A stretch of 64,000 nt of DNA from Bacillus haynesii (GTDB lineage Bacteria; Bacillota; Bacilli; Bacillales; Bacillaceae): the NCBI RefSeq assembly GCF_001969855.1, contig NZ_MRBL01000005.1, positions 1-64,000 on the forward strand. Direction: 5' to 3'. The position numbers and the translations under genes are program-made. Of the stretch, positions 15,664 to 23,427 are shown in pieces. The notes beneath the pieces are model-generated. The model was not told the DNA's origin, did not search any database, and saw only the letters and a list, made by a program, of their open reading frames with translations. The stretch's first letter is position 1, and the number at the start of each line of letters is the position of its first letter.

Positions 15664-15677
15664 TAATTCTGTTTTAC
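15652..15677 (+). promoter_or_regulatory. Zur-type box 2 before the [2Fe-2S] protein gene
   Basis: GTAAATCGTAATAATTCTGTTTTAC keeps the left half AAATCGTAAT exactly and a weaker right half. It lies about 20 bases before the start codon and just ahead of the GGAGG site, well placed to block transcription. Confidence 0.65.
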
Positions 15678-15694
15678 TCGGAGGGAAGATACAT

Positions 15695-16087
15695 ATGGCG
15701 ACATGGGATTTAAGTAATATGAAACATCATATCTTTATTTGCAACGGCAGCAGTTGCAATCGGGTCGGAGCTGAGGAACTGACTCAAGTGATTCGGCAAG
15801 AAATCTCAGACCGGGAGCTTGACGATGTTATTCATACAACGCGCACGCGATGTAATGGCAGATGCCAAGATAAGTGCGTGGTCATCCACTATCCGAAAGG
15901 AACCTGGTATAAAGATTTAAAACCTGAGGATGTCCCCCTCCTGATTGACTCGCTTTGTACCAATGAAGATTATAAAGAAAAAGCAAGCCATTTGTATGAT
16001 GGCCAACGTTTCGAGCGTTCATCTGGCGTCATCGCCGGAGTTCCAAAAGACAAAGAAAAAGTAATCAAAGTATCGAAAAAATTTTAA
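15695..16087 (+). CDS. Thioredoxin-like [2Fe-2S] ferredoxin family protein
   Basis: 130 residues of the COG3411 type: [17 protein letters not shown] (Cys16, Cys21) and [20 protein letters not shown] (Cys53, Cys57, Cys61), followed by [13 protein letters not shown]. This is the NuoE/cobalt-cluster thioredoxin-like fold that binds a [2Fe-2S] cluster. GGAGGGAAG lies upstream of the ATG. It precedes the COG0523 GTPase by 10 bases, so both are probably one Zur-controlled operon. Role in zinc starvation is inferred from context only. Confidence 0.82.
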   Translation: MATWDLSNMKHHIFICNGSSCNRVGAEELTQVIRQEISDRELDDVIHTTRTRCNGRCQDKCVVIHYPKGTWYKDLKPEDVPLLIDSLCTNEDYKEKASHLYDGQRFERSSGVIAGVPKDKEKVIKVSKKF

Positions 16088-16097
16088 ATGGAGTCGA

Positions 16098-17090
16098 ATG
16101 ATCATGCCTTTAACTAAAAAGAAAATTCCTGTCACCATTCTCACCGGATATTTAGGCGCCGGGAAAACCACACTTTTAAATCGAATACTTACAGAAAAAC
16201 ACAATCAAAAGATCGCGGTTATTGTCAATGAGTACGGAGAAGTCGGGATAGACAATCAGCTCGTCGTTGATTCCGAAGAAGAAATTTTGGAAATGAACAA
16301 CGGCTGTATCTGTTGCACGGTCCGCGGAGATTTGATTCGTATTCTGAGAACGCTTGTATTCTCAATGGATCAAGGGAAAGTTGCATTTGACCGAGTTTTA
16401 ATCGAAACAACGGGACTGGCTGACCCTGCCCCCGTTGCCCAGACTTTTTTTATGGATGAACTACTATCCGAAATATTTGAAGTTGACAGTATCGTCACGG
16501 TAGTAGACAGCAAGCATGTCACTAGACATCTGGATGACCAGGATGAAGCACAAGAGCAAATCGCATTTGCTGACGTCATCATCCTCAATAAAACAGATTT
16601 AGTATCAAATAACGATCTGAAATCCTTGGAGCAAAGACTCGTCAACATTAATCCTACGGCTAAGAGGCTGCATGCCAGAGATTGCAAGATCAATTTAAAA
16701 GATGTACTGGGAATCAATACGTTTGACGTCAATCGAAAAATTGAAATCGACCCTCATTTTCTAGAGGATCATCACCACCACCATCATGATGATAAAGTGT
16801 CTTCTATTGCTTTTCGGGAAGAGAAGCCTCTTGATTTGGCAAAGGTGGATCAGTGGATGAGTTATCTCGTACGGGAAAAAGGAGAAGATCTATTACGTTA
16901 TAAAGGGATCCTTTATATTAAAGGGGAAGAATATCGAATCGTATTCCAAGGGCTTCATATGCTGTTTTCAGGACGTCCGGACCGGAAGTGGAACGAAAAC
17001 GAGAAAAAACAAAGCGAACTTGTTTTCATTGGAAAGGACTTGGACAAAGAGGAACTCGAGCGGCAATTTAAAAATTGCATAGCGAAGTAA
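16098..17090 (+). CDS. zagA: COG0523 (CobW/YciC/ZagA) family zinc-metallochaperone GTPase
   Basis: 330 residues. Walker A G-Y-L-G-A-G-K-T at 17-24; the family metal motif G-C-I-C-C at 69-73; [11 protein letters not shown]; the guanine motif N-K-T-D near 154; a six-histidine run at 225-230 followed by DD; and a CobW C-terminal domain to the end. COG0523 proteins hydrolyse GTP and deliver metals; the Zur-regulated YciC/ZagA supplies zinc in B. subtilis. This one is shorter (YciC is about 397 aa), so it may be a paralogue rather than the orthologue. Start ATG 16098 or 16104. The Zur-type boxes upstream support the zinc link. Confidence 0.82.
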   Translation: MIMPLTKKKIPVTILTGYLGAGKTTLLNRILTEKHNQKIAVIVNEYGEVGIDNQLVVDSEEEILEMNNGCICCTVRGDLIRILRTLVFSMDQGKVAFDRVLIETTGLADPAPVAQTFFMDELLSEIFEVDSIVTVVDSKHVTRHLDDQDEAQEQIAFADVIILNKTDLVSNNDLKSLEQRLVNINPTAKRLHARDCKINLKDVLGINTFDVNRKIEIDPHFLEDHHHHHHDDKVSSIAFREEKPLDLAKVDQWMSYLVREKGEDLLRYKGILYIKGEEYRIVFQGLHMLFSGRPDRKWNENEKKQSELVFIGKDLDKEELERQFKNCIAK

Positions 17091-17135
17091 TATTTCTCGC
17101 TTTTGCAAGTCTTTTTCAAGGGCCAATGAATTTTT

Positions 17136-17166
17136 AAGCAGGTTATCGCCTGCTTTTCTTTTTGTA
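17136..17166 (+). terminator. Terminator of the zinc-GTPase operon
   Basis: AAGCAGG/CCTGCTT stem with a 6-base loop, then TTCTTTTTG. Confidence 0.8.
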
Positions 17167-17470
17167 CTTATAAGGACTTCCCTGCGTCCTCTGACTATCG
17201 TGCTGCATAGTTTACAGCCGCTCTTTCTGTGAATATGTCGACCCATTCGATACATCCGGGGAACACTTAAGGGAAAGGTGCGTCTCCCATTCTGGCCAAT
17301 AAAAAAGCGGCCACCAATCAGCTGCACAACATCTGTGTGCAAAAGATCAGTGTCCGCAGGCTCTCCGTCTTGGACTCGATATTCACGTTCGTTTTTCTTG
17401 TCTCTATCGTATGACAAAGTGGAATAGAAAAAGTCCCCCTTTTTGTCGGATTTTTCTCGGATTTGAACAT
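17167..17470. other. Gap between the zinc operon and the LXG cassette, no supported gene
   Basis: A minus-strand frame (TTG at 17417) starts MSYDRDKKNEREYRVQDGEP and runs to about 17100 and beyond into the GTPase gene, without a ribosome site. Its first 60 codons look protein-like but match nothing I know; it may be a gene remnant. Confidence 0.3.
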
Positions 17471-17503
17471 AAAAAAAGCACTTAATCAGAGATTAAGTGC
17501 TTT
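17471..17503 (-). terminator. Terminator of the toxin-immunity operon
   Basis: AAAGCACTTAATC/GATTAAGTGCTTT, perfect 13-bp stem with a 3-base loop, followed on the minus strand by a run of T residues. Confidence 0.9.
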
Positions 17504-17532
17504 AAGTGGTTTAAATGCTTGAATATATTAAA

Positions 17533-18006
17533 TTATTCTTCATCGTCCCACTCTTCGTCTTCTTCCCAGTTTTCTTTAGACTCCTTAAGGTCTTCCATGA
17601 AAAACTCTAGAAAATTAGTAGCTACTGTTCGACCATAACCCTCTTGATTATCCCAAAGTATAACTGGGCATTCACCATCTACCATCCTGTTTGTATCAAG
17701 ACAATAAGAGAATTCATCTACGTATTCAATGACTACGATACCATCAATTAAACCATAGTGATTTCTGTAATCTTCAGTAACTGTTACTACTCTTGGTGAA
17801 ACTTTTCCATGACCTAAAATATCTACACCGTAAATTCCACCGGACCCATAGTTTTTTAAAAACCATTTATAACTTTCGGGTAGTTTTACGTTTAGGTTTT
17901 CTTGAATTTCATTAATTTTTTCGATGCTAATGCCACCTGTAAAATCATCATCTTCAGCATTTTCTTTTATGAATTGTTCAACTTGCGAATAGTTCACTAA
18001 AATCAC
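17533..18006 (-). CDS. SMI1/KNR4 (SUKH) family immunity protein
   Basis: 157 residues with the SUKH core: GISIEKINEIQENLNVKLPE then SYKWFLKNYGSGGIYG (the family L-P-x-x-Y/F-x-x-F-L/Y-x-x-x-N-G-G), VDILGHGK and an acidic C-terminus ending DEEWDDEE. SUKH proteins neutralise toxins of LXG and other polymorphic systems. It starts 3 bases after the toxin gene's stop codon, with AAGAGGTG overlapping that gene's end, so coupled translation is likely. The YobL-YobK pair of B. subtilis is a similar arrangement. Confidence 0.88.
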   Translation of the reverse strand: MILVNYSQVEQFIKENAEDDDFTGGISIEKINEIQENLNVKLPESYKWFLKNYGSGGIYGVDILGHGKVSPRVVTVTEDYRNHYGLIDGIVVIEYVDEFSYCLDTNRMVDGECPVILWDNQEGYGRTVATNFLEFFMEDLKESKENWEEDEEWDDEE

Positions 18007-18009
18007 CTC

Positions 18010-19905
18010 TTAATCTTGATTCTCAAATTGTTTAGCTCTCCATTTCCAATATCTTTTCCTGAAAAGATTATACTGTTTTTCAAGTATAGGATCATTTCTG
18101 AAACTTTCTCCCTTTCCTTTTAGTCCATGAAGAACTTTGGAGTATTTTGTATGCCAACTATCAGGTATTTCTGCCATTGGTCCAGGCTCTTCTTGAATTA
18201 GATGATGGAGGTTAATTTGAGTACCATCGTTCGCATACGGAGTTCTTCCTTTTTTCATCAGTTGTAAATTTGTCATTCCAGTTTCAGGGTCAATTCTATT
18301 TATATCAAGATCCTTAAACGTATAAACTTTTCTACTTACATCTTTAATCTTTCCTTTAGTCTTTACATGCCCTTCAATTTCTTTCGCTTCAAATCGTTCT
18401 TTGTTTAACCAAGGTACATTTATATTTTTTCCTGTAAACGGTTTTCTGCTTATATCAGAGACTTTCTTCGCAAACTGAATAAGACTGTCTTTTATATGCT
18501 CCCCATTAAGTGCATGATAAGGAACTTTACCTCCGCCCGCAAGCTGGATTTGCGGCGCAAAAGGGTTATGTATTTGAATCCCTCTTATGTTTGAAGCAAC
18601 CCTTTGCATCGATTTCTTGAAAGACGCTACGCTTTTTTCAAGAGCTTGTTTCGATACTTTTTTAGAAGCTTTAGTTGCTTTGGCAGCGACTTGCCCAACC
18701 TTCCCCGCTTTGGCAGCTTTTGCTGCTTTGTCAACGCCTTTAGAACCAACAATCGATGTACCGACCATCCCAACGGCATAGCTAAACCATCTGGCTCGGG
18801 TGTAAGAATCACCATTGATGACATCTCGTTGATACGAGTCTTCAATTCCCTTTTTTATAATATTGAATGTGACATCAGGATGATGAAGCGTAAAGTTGAT
18901 GCCCTCAATCGTTTCGTCTGCGTGAACGACCATGTCCCATAAGCCTACAGCAGTGTCGACAACTGCATTTTTGAGTCCTTCAGCGCTTCCTTTAATTGCG
19001 TTGCCAAAATTACGAGCGCCTTCAATTTGATTGAAATACCGCTGTTGCCAAGGGGAAAGATTTTCGTATCCAATTTCCGTGGCCATCTCATAAAACTCTG
19101 AAGCTGTTGAAAAATTGTAATCATCAAGCTTCTTCTTTAGTTTAGCAATTTTATTATCATGTTTGCTAACTTCGCTAACTTCTATTTCGAGCTTTGACCT
19201 CTTATCCAGTTTATCCAACATGACGCCCATCGCTGTGTCTTGTCCACCACGCAAAGCATCCATCTCATCCGGCTTTAAAATAGAGCCTTTTTGATAGCCG
19301 GTAATTTCAATTTTAGGCCCTGTGTACATTTTTTCAAGCCGGCTTATGTATCTCTGCATCGTTTCCAGGTCGTTTTCAGCGGTTTTAAGAGCGCTTGTCT
19401 GTTCGCGGTCAAAAGCATGCAGCTTTTCAATTGTCTGATTGATTTCCTTTAATGCTTTCCTGTTTTGTTCATGAAAATCGCTGTCATTCAAGTCCGGCAA
19501 ATCAACAATATGGCTGACTTTTGCGATCGTGGCATTTGTTTTCGATACCAAACGCTTCGTTGTGCGGTCGGCCGAATTCACCCCTTGTTCCAGTTCGTGT
19601 TCGAGAAAGGTTTGCGATATAAATCCGTTGTGATTCGGTTCCAAGGAATTCAGTGCTTGTTTGATTTTTTTCAATGCTGACTGATATTCCTCAATAAAAG
19701 TTTCGTAAAACTGCAGGAATGGAGTATGGCATTCTTCATAAAAGTTGCGGATCGCGTCTCCGCCTTTTCCCTTTAAAGCATCATCAAGTGATGTAATGCC
19801 ATCAACGCTTTTTTTGACTTTGGCAATTTCGTCTGATTGATGTTTTATTTGTTCCAGCGTTTGATCAATTGCTTTGTGTAACGCCTGAACATCCAGAGTC
19901 TTCAT
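18010..19905 (-). CDS. LXG-domain polymorphic toxin with C-terminal LHH (HNH/Endo VII) nuclease
   Basis: 631 residues. The N-terminal LXG helical region (about 1-205) begins MKTLDVQALHKAIDQTLEQI and targets the protein to the type VIIb (Esx/Yuk) secretion machine. A middle pre-toxin segment (about 205-460) includes an alanine/lysine-rich stretch. The C-terminal nuclease has L-H-H at 566-568 within DGTQINLHHLIQEEPGP and ends near a basic RKRYWKWRAK. LHH proteins are HNH/Endo VII-type DNases used in contact-dependent killing. AGAGGAG precedes the ATG. The usual small LXG-partner genes are not seen upstream. Confidence 0.88.
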   Translation of the reverse strand: MKTLDVQALHKAIDQTLEQIKHQSDEIAKVKKSVDGITSLDDALKGKGGDAIRNFYEECHTPFLQFYETFIEEYQSALKKIKQALNSLEPNHNGFISQTFLEHELEQGVNSADRTTKRLVSKTNATIAKVSHIVDLPDLNDSDFHEQNRKALKEINQTIEKLHAFDREQTSALKTAENDLETMQRYISRLEKMYTGPKIEITGYQKGSILKPDEMDALRGGQDTAMGVMLDKLDKRSKLEIEVSEVSKHDNKIAKLKKKLDDYNFSTASEFYEMATEIGYENLSPWQQRYFNQIEGARNFGNAIKGSAEGLKNAVVDTAVGLWDMVVHADETIEGINFTLHHPDVTFNIIKKGIEDSYQRDVINGDSYTRARWFSYAVGMVGTSIVGSKGVDKAAKAAKAGKVGQVAAKATKASKKVSKQALEKSVASFKKSMQRVASNIRGIQIHNPFAPQIQLAGGGKVPYHALNGEHIKDSLIQFAKKVSDISRKPFTGKNINVPWLNKERFEAKEIEGHVKTKGKIKDVSRKVYTFKDLDINRIDPETGMTNLQLMKKGRTPYANDGTQINLHHLIQEEPGPMAEIPDSWHTKYSKVLHGLKGKGESFRNDPILEKQYNLFRKRYWKWRAKQFENQD

Positions 19906-20146
19906 AGCATTCTCCTCTAATACTAAAGTGACATATCATGAAATATCTTACCACTTTATAGAAAATAATTGGTGAATAAACCCTGTCAATCTTTGAAAAT
20001 GAATCTTTGAGATCAGATCTTAAAGCCTAAATAAAGAAAAAAGTTCAATTTGAAATAAATGGGTTCTCAATCTTTATCTACTCTTTTCATTTCACATCAG
20101 ATGGATTCTCATTAACCTAGCTTAAAACATCAAGTAGCCGCAATGA

Positions 20147-20936
20147 TCACAAGGTCCGTGATGAACGTATTGTATCAATTACTGAATCCCAAGCTGTTGA
20201 GGTAGGATCAATAATTTTAAAATGTTCCACATCTGGAAGCACAATTAATCTAACATTACTGCCTTGTTCGGTTGCCTTGAAATAGTAGTCTTTGCTTAAC
20301 TCTATTGGAACATGACGATCTAACACACCATGAATTAAAATATGATCGATTTTTATCGGCAACAACTCAATTGGAGAAACAACTTTATAGCGTTCAGCAA
20401 CCTCATGTGGTGACCCACCCATTAGTGCGGATACATGACTTTTCATTCCTTTTTCTTCGTGAAATTCCCACATCTTTTTTAAGTCTGTTACTCCAGCCAA
20501 ACTTATTACTTTCTTGATAGGCACTAACAACTTATTAAACATTTGATCTGATTTTGCTTCAGCTCGAGAGGCTAGCCAAAGTGCTAAATGCGCTCCTGCC
20601 GAATGACCAATAACAATTACACTTGACAGGTCTAAATGATAAGATTCCTTTAAATGTGACAGATGATTTATAGCATCAATTACATCATTAAATGTCCCTT
20701 TCCAACCTCCTCCATCTTCCCCTACTCTGCGATACTCAATGTTTCCAAGTGACATATCCCCTACCAGTTAAATCCTCAGCAATAGGATTATTTTCTTCTA
20801 AGTCATATCTCGACTGCCAAAACCCTCCGTGAATCATAACGACTACTGGGCAGGACTCTTTCTTTTCAAGCACCCTTAATACACCATACTGCGAGGGATG
20901 TTGTCCATAAGATATTTTAACTTTATTAGGCATCAT
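20147..20936 (-). pseudogene. Alpha/beta hydrolase split by a one-base frameshift
   Basis: The first frame (20936 leftward) gives VVVMIHGGFWQSRYDLEENN and GRGYVTWKH then TGA. The second frame restarts GNIEYRRVGEDGGGWKGTFN and continues through the nucleophile elbow G-H-S-A-G, LALWLASRAEA, LIHGVLDRHVP and a final catalytic H in LPDVEHFKI. TGGAAACATTGAG (20737-20750) reads W-N-I-E if one A is removed, so the intact protein would be about 262 residues of the esterase/kynurenine-formamidase-like type. Either a true recent inactivation or a homopolymer sequencing error. Confidence 0.8.
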
Positions 20937-21277
20937 ATCCCCTCCCCTCTCATTTGAGAAGATCCGACCGCGACCCAGTCGATCGATGCGAAATCGATCT
21001 GAGCTATAGCTGAAGACAAAATCTTATACTAATGAGTTTCTATCTCCATCTCCAGTTAATTGCGCCATCTTCATAAACAGCAGGAACGATAATTCCTTTT
21101 TTAGTTTCGTCCTATCTGTTATAAACCAATTTTCCTCGTCTAACCATTCTGCGTACCCCTCTATTCTGAAAAGAATTAATGAATAAATCCTGTCTCTAAA
21201 ATGAATCATTTTATTCACGCTGATAAAACCTAAATCAAAAAATTCCCTTCCAAAAATCTTATAAAAAAGGGAAAAAA

Positions 21278-21307
21278 TTGTCAATAAATGATCCATTCTG
21301 GTAAAAT
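21278..21307 (+). promoter_or_regulatory. Sigma-A promoter of the rap gene
   Basis: TTGTCA (21278-21283) and TAAAAT (21302-21307) with an 18-base spacer, about 80 bases before the start codon. Confidence 0.6.
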
Positions 21308-21388
21308 GAACATATGAAGAAAAAGGAAATGCTATATGCTAATTTTTTAGAAAATTTAAAATAGATAAAAGGAAGGATGTAAAGGTCA

Positions 21389-22480
21389 TTGGAAGTTAAA
21401 CTCGCATCTGAAAAAGTTGCAAAGATGCTTAATCAATGGTACGGGATGATTAAACATCATCAAGTCACAGAAGCCATAGCTTTAAAAGAAGAAATTCAAA
21501 GTCTCATCAAACACATGAGTGAAAATCAAAACCTGCTGCTCTACTTTAATTTGTTAGACTTTAGATATAAGTTGATGACTGAAGAAATTGAGGAGCCCGA
21601 TAAGCTTTATCAAAGTATAAAAGCGATCGGAGCGGAAAATACAGATAATATGATTGTCTATTATTCTTTGTTTTTTTCAGGCGTTTATGAATTCTATAAA
21701 AAAGATTACGTTGAAGCGATCAACTTCTATCAGCTTGCAGAAGCCAAACTCCGCAATATACCCGACCAAATTGAGCATGCAGAATTTCATTATAAAATTG
21801 CCGAAGCTTACTACCAGATAGATCAACACCTTATTTCAATAAGCCACGCCCAAAAAGCAAGAAGCATTTTCCAAGAGCACCCGGATTATAAACTTAGATC
21901 TGTTCAATGTGAGATGACCCTAGGCGCTAATTTATATGACATGTACAGGTTTAGTGCAGCAGAAGAGCATTACCAAAAAGCGTTGAATGAAGCAAAAAGC
22001 GCAAAATACTATAGATTGGTTGGCATATTATATGGATTAATTTATGACAAGAAAAATATTTCCGGGTTAGCTGAAGAATATTTTAAAAAAGCAATCGATA
22101 TCACAGAACATATTGAGTCAATAAATGGAGTCCGGACCCTTTATATGATGGCAAGCCTGTTGTATAGAAATGACCGAACAAAAGAAGCCAGAAGCTGGTA
22201 TGAGAAAGGCCTTGAACATGCAGATTCGACAGGCGAAGATGAATACCAAGCAAAATTAAAATTGATTTACTCTTTATATGACCGTCATAATGATGCTGCA
22301 GTGAACGAATCATTACAGTACCTCGAACAAAAAAATTTATGGCCAGATATTTCAGAACTTGAAGAACAAATTGCAGAGTATTATTTAAAACAAGGAAATT
22401 TATCCAAGTCTGTTGAATATTTAAAAAGAGCATTAAAAGCAAAAAATCAAATTTTGAAAGTAACGGAGGCGTTAGCATGA
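21389..22480 (+). CDS. Rap-family response regulator aspartate phosphatase/anti-activator
   Basis: 363 residues, nearly all helical. An N-terminal three-helix bundle (KVAKMLNQWYGMIKHHQVTE) is followed by tetratricopeptide repeats, e.g. DYVEAINFYQLAEAKL, AAEEHYQKALNEAKS, LAEEYFKKAIDITEH and GNLSKSVEYLKRALKAKNQI. Rap proteins either dephosphorylate Spo0F or block DNA binding by ComA-type regulators, and are inhibited by their Phr peptide. Start TTG with AAAGG upstream. It overlaps the phr gene by ATGA. Which response regulator it targets cannot be read from sequence. Confidence 0.92.
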   Translation: MEVKLASEKVAKMLNQWYGMIKHHQVTEAIALKEEIQSLIKHMSENQNLLLYFNLLDFRYKLMTEEIEEPDKLYQSIKAIGAENTDNMIVYYSLFFSGVYEFYKKDYVEAINFYQLAEAKLRNIPDQIEHAEFHYKIAEAYYQIDQHLISISHAQKARSIFQEHPDYKLRSVQCEMTLGANLYDMYRFSAAEEHYQKALNEAKSAKYYRLVGILYGLIYDKKNISGLAEEYFKKAIDITEHIESINGVRTLYMMASLLYRNDRTKEARSWYEKGLEHADSTGEDEYQAKLKLIYSLYDRHNDAAVNESLQYLEQKNLWPDISELEEQIAEYYLKQGNLSKSVEYLKRALKAKNQILKVTEALA

Positions 22481-22608
22481 AAAAATTAAGTATCATCGGC
22501 GTATTTAGCATCCTTACACTCACTTTTGCTTTTGGCACTTTTGAAAAAGCGAGTAACTTCGGGGGAGAACATGGGTTTCATGTTGCTGAAAAAGCAATCA
22601 CCGGCTAA
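22477..22608 (+). CDS. Phr-type signalling peptide precursor (43 aa)
   Basis: Forty-three residues: MKK, a hydrophobic export segment (LSIIGVFSILTLTFAFGTF), then a short polar tail ending HVAEKAITG. It overlaps the rap stop by ATGA and has GGAGG six bases upstream, the standard rap-phr layout. After export, proteolysis should release a penta- or hexapeptide from the C-terminus, most likely within EKAITG, which fits the [E/D/S]-[R/K]-x-x-[T/G] pattern of known Phr peptides. The peptide would re-enter through Opp and inhibit its Rap. Confidence 0.85.
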   Translation: MKKLSIIGVFSILTLTFAFGTFEKASNFGGEHGFHVAEKAITG

Positions 22609-22640
22609 AAAATAAAATCAGTGTTTCAGATTAATTACTG

Positions 22641-22671
22641 AAGCGGACTTCTAGAGAGTCTGCTTTTTTGT
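22641..22671 (+). terminator. Terminator of rap-phr
   Basis: AAGCGGACT/AGTCTGCTT stem with a G-U pair and a 7-base loop, then six T residues. A further 9-bp inverted repeat (ACAGCCCTC/GAGGGCTGT, 22677-22704) follows without a T-run. Confidence 0.8.
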
Positions 22672-22786
22672 TCATAACAGCCCTCAGATTATCCCGAGGG
22701 CTGTCGCAAGATTGTAAATGGCCTGCCGTTTTATTTGATCGTATTTATCCTTTTTCAGCCCATCCATATCAATCTCAACGAGCCTT

Positions 22787-23068
22787 TTAATCATTCACAT
22801 TGCTTTTCATTAACCATTCTACTTCCGTTAATTGTTGTTTTTGAACGTCTTTTGTGTGTTTTTTCGTGAAATGGGCTTCAACAGCTTCTTCGTTTTCCCA
22901 AATCTCCCAAAGCATGATTTTGCGTTCTGATGGTTCAAGCGGATAAGCATGGAATTGAATACACCCTTCTTCTTTGTTCGTTTCTTCCTCAAGTGTTTTG
23001 AATTCCTTCATTATTTCATTAAGGTCTTTATCACTGATGATTTTTAAGCATGCCGTTATGTAATGCAT
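22787..23068 (-). CDS. Putative quinol monooxygenase (ABM domain) small protein
   Basis: 93 residues of the antibiotic-biosynthesis-monooxygenase/YgiN fold: MHYITACLKIISDKDLNEIM, EEETNKEEGCIQFHAYP, IMLWEIWENEEAVEAHFTKK and H-T-K-D. Homologues act on quinones or aldehydes or only bind small molecules, so the activity is uncertain. ATG at 23068 with GAGGGGG seven bases upstream is preferred to the TTG just before it. Convergent with rap-phr. Confidence 0.8.
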   Translation of the reverse strand: MHYITACLKIISDKDLNEIMKEFKTLEEETNKEEGCIQFHAYPLEPSERKIMLWEIWENEEAVEAHFTKKHTKDVQKQQLTEVEWLMKSNVND

Positions 23069-23380
23069 CAAAATTCCCCCTCTTCAATTCATTTCGTGGC
23101 TTTTCATTATAACATTTTCGCAAAAAATGAAAACAACTGCGAAATTTAGCTAATGGTTGTCCTATGGATTTCCACTTAAAGGAGAGCTTCATCTCAAAGA
23201 GAAGCCCTCTTTTATTTAAATCCCTTCCGTTATTCGTAATTTTTTAGAATTGACACTTCCAATCTTGAATCCTTAACACAGTATACCCGGACGATATACA
23301 TGCCGCTTCCTAATTTTCTTCTTACAGACGGCAAGATTTAAAGCAACCCGTCTAGTGTTAAATGTGGTCAATAAAATCAA
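23069..23380. other. Gap between the monooxygenase and mutL
   Basis: Holds the upstream region of the monooxygenase gene and a hairpin GAGAGCTTC/GAAGCCCTC (23182-23209) followed by TTTTATTT on the plus strand, where no plus-strand gene ends. No coding region found. Confidence 0.5.
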
Positions 23381-23422
23381 AATCGCTCACAACCGTTGAT
23401 ATATCAAAGGTTGTGAGCGATT
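23381..23422 (-). terminator. Terminator of mutSL
   Basis: AATCGCTCACAACC/GGTTGTGAGCGATT, perfect 14-bp stem with a 14-base loop, followed on the minus strand by TTGATTTTATT; six bases past the mutL stop. Confidence 0.9.
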
Positions 23423-23427
23423 AAAAA

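Noticed and set aside
17100..17417. Minus-strand frame between the zinc GTPase and the immunity gene
   Set aside because: TTG start without a ribosome site; the frame runs into the GTPase gene. Noted only as a gap description.
21024..21296. 90-codon minus-strand frame upstream of rap
   Set aside because: No ribosome site, overlaps the rap promoter, composition AT-driven and no family recognised; may be a remnant but not supportable as a gene.
22677..22704. 9-bp hairpin after rap-phr as a second terminator
   Set aside because: No T-run on either strand; role undetermined.
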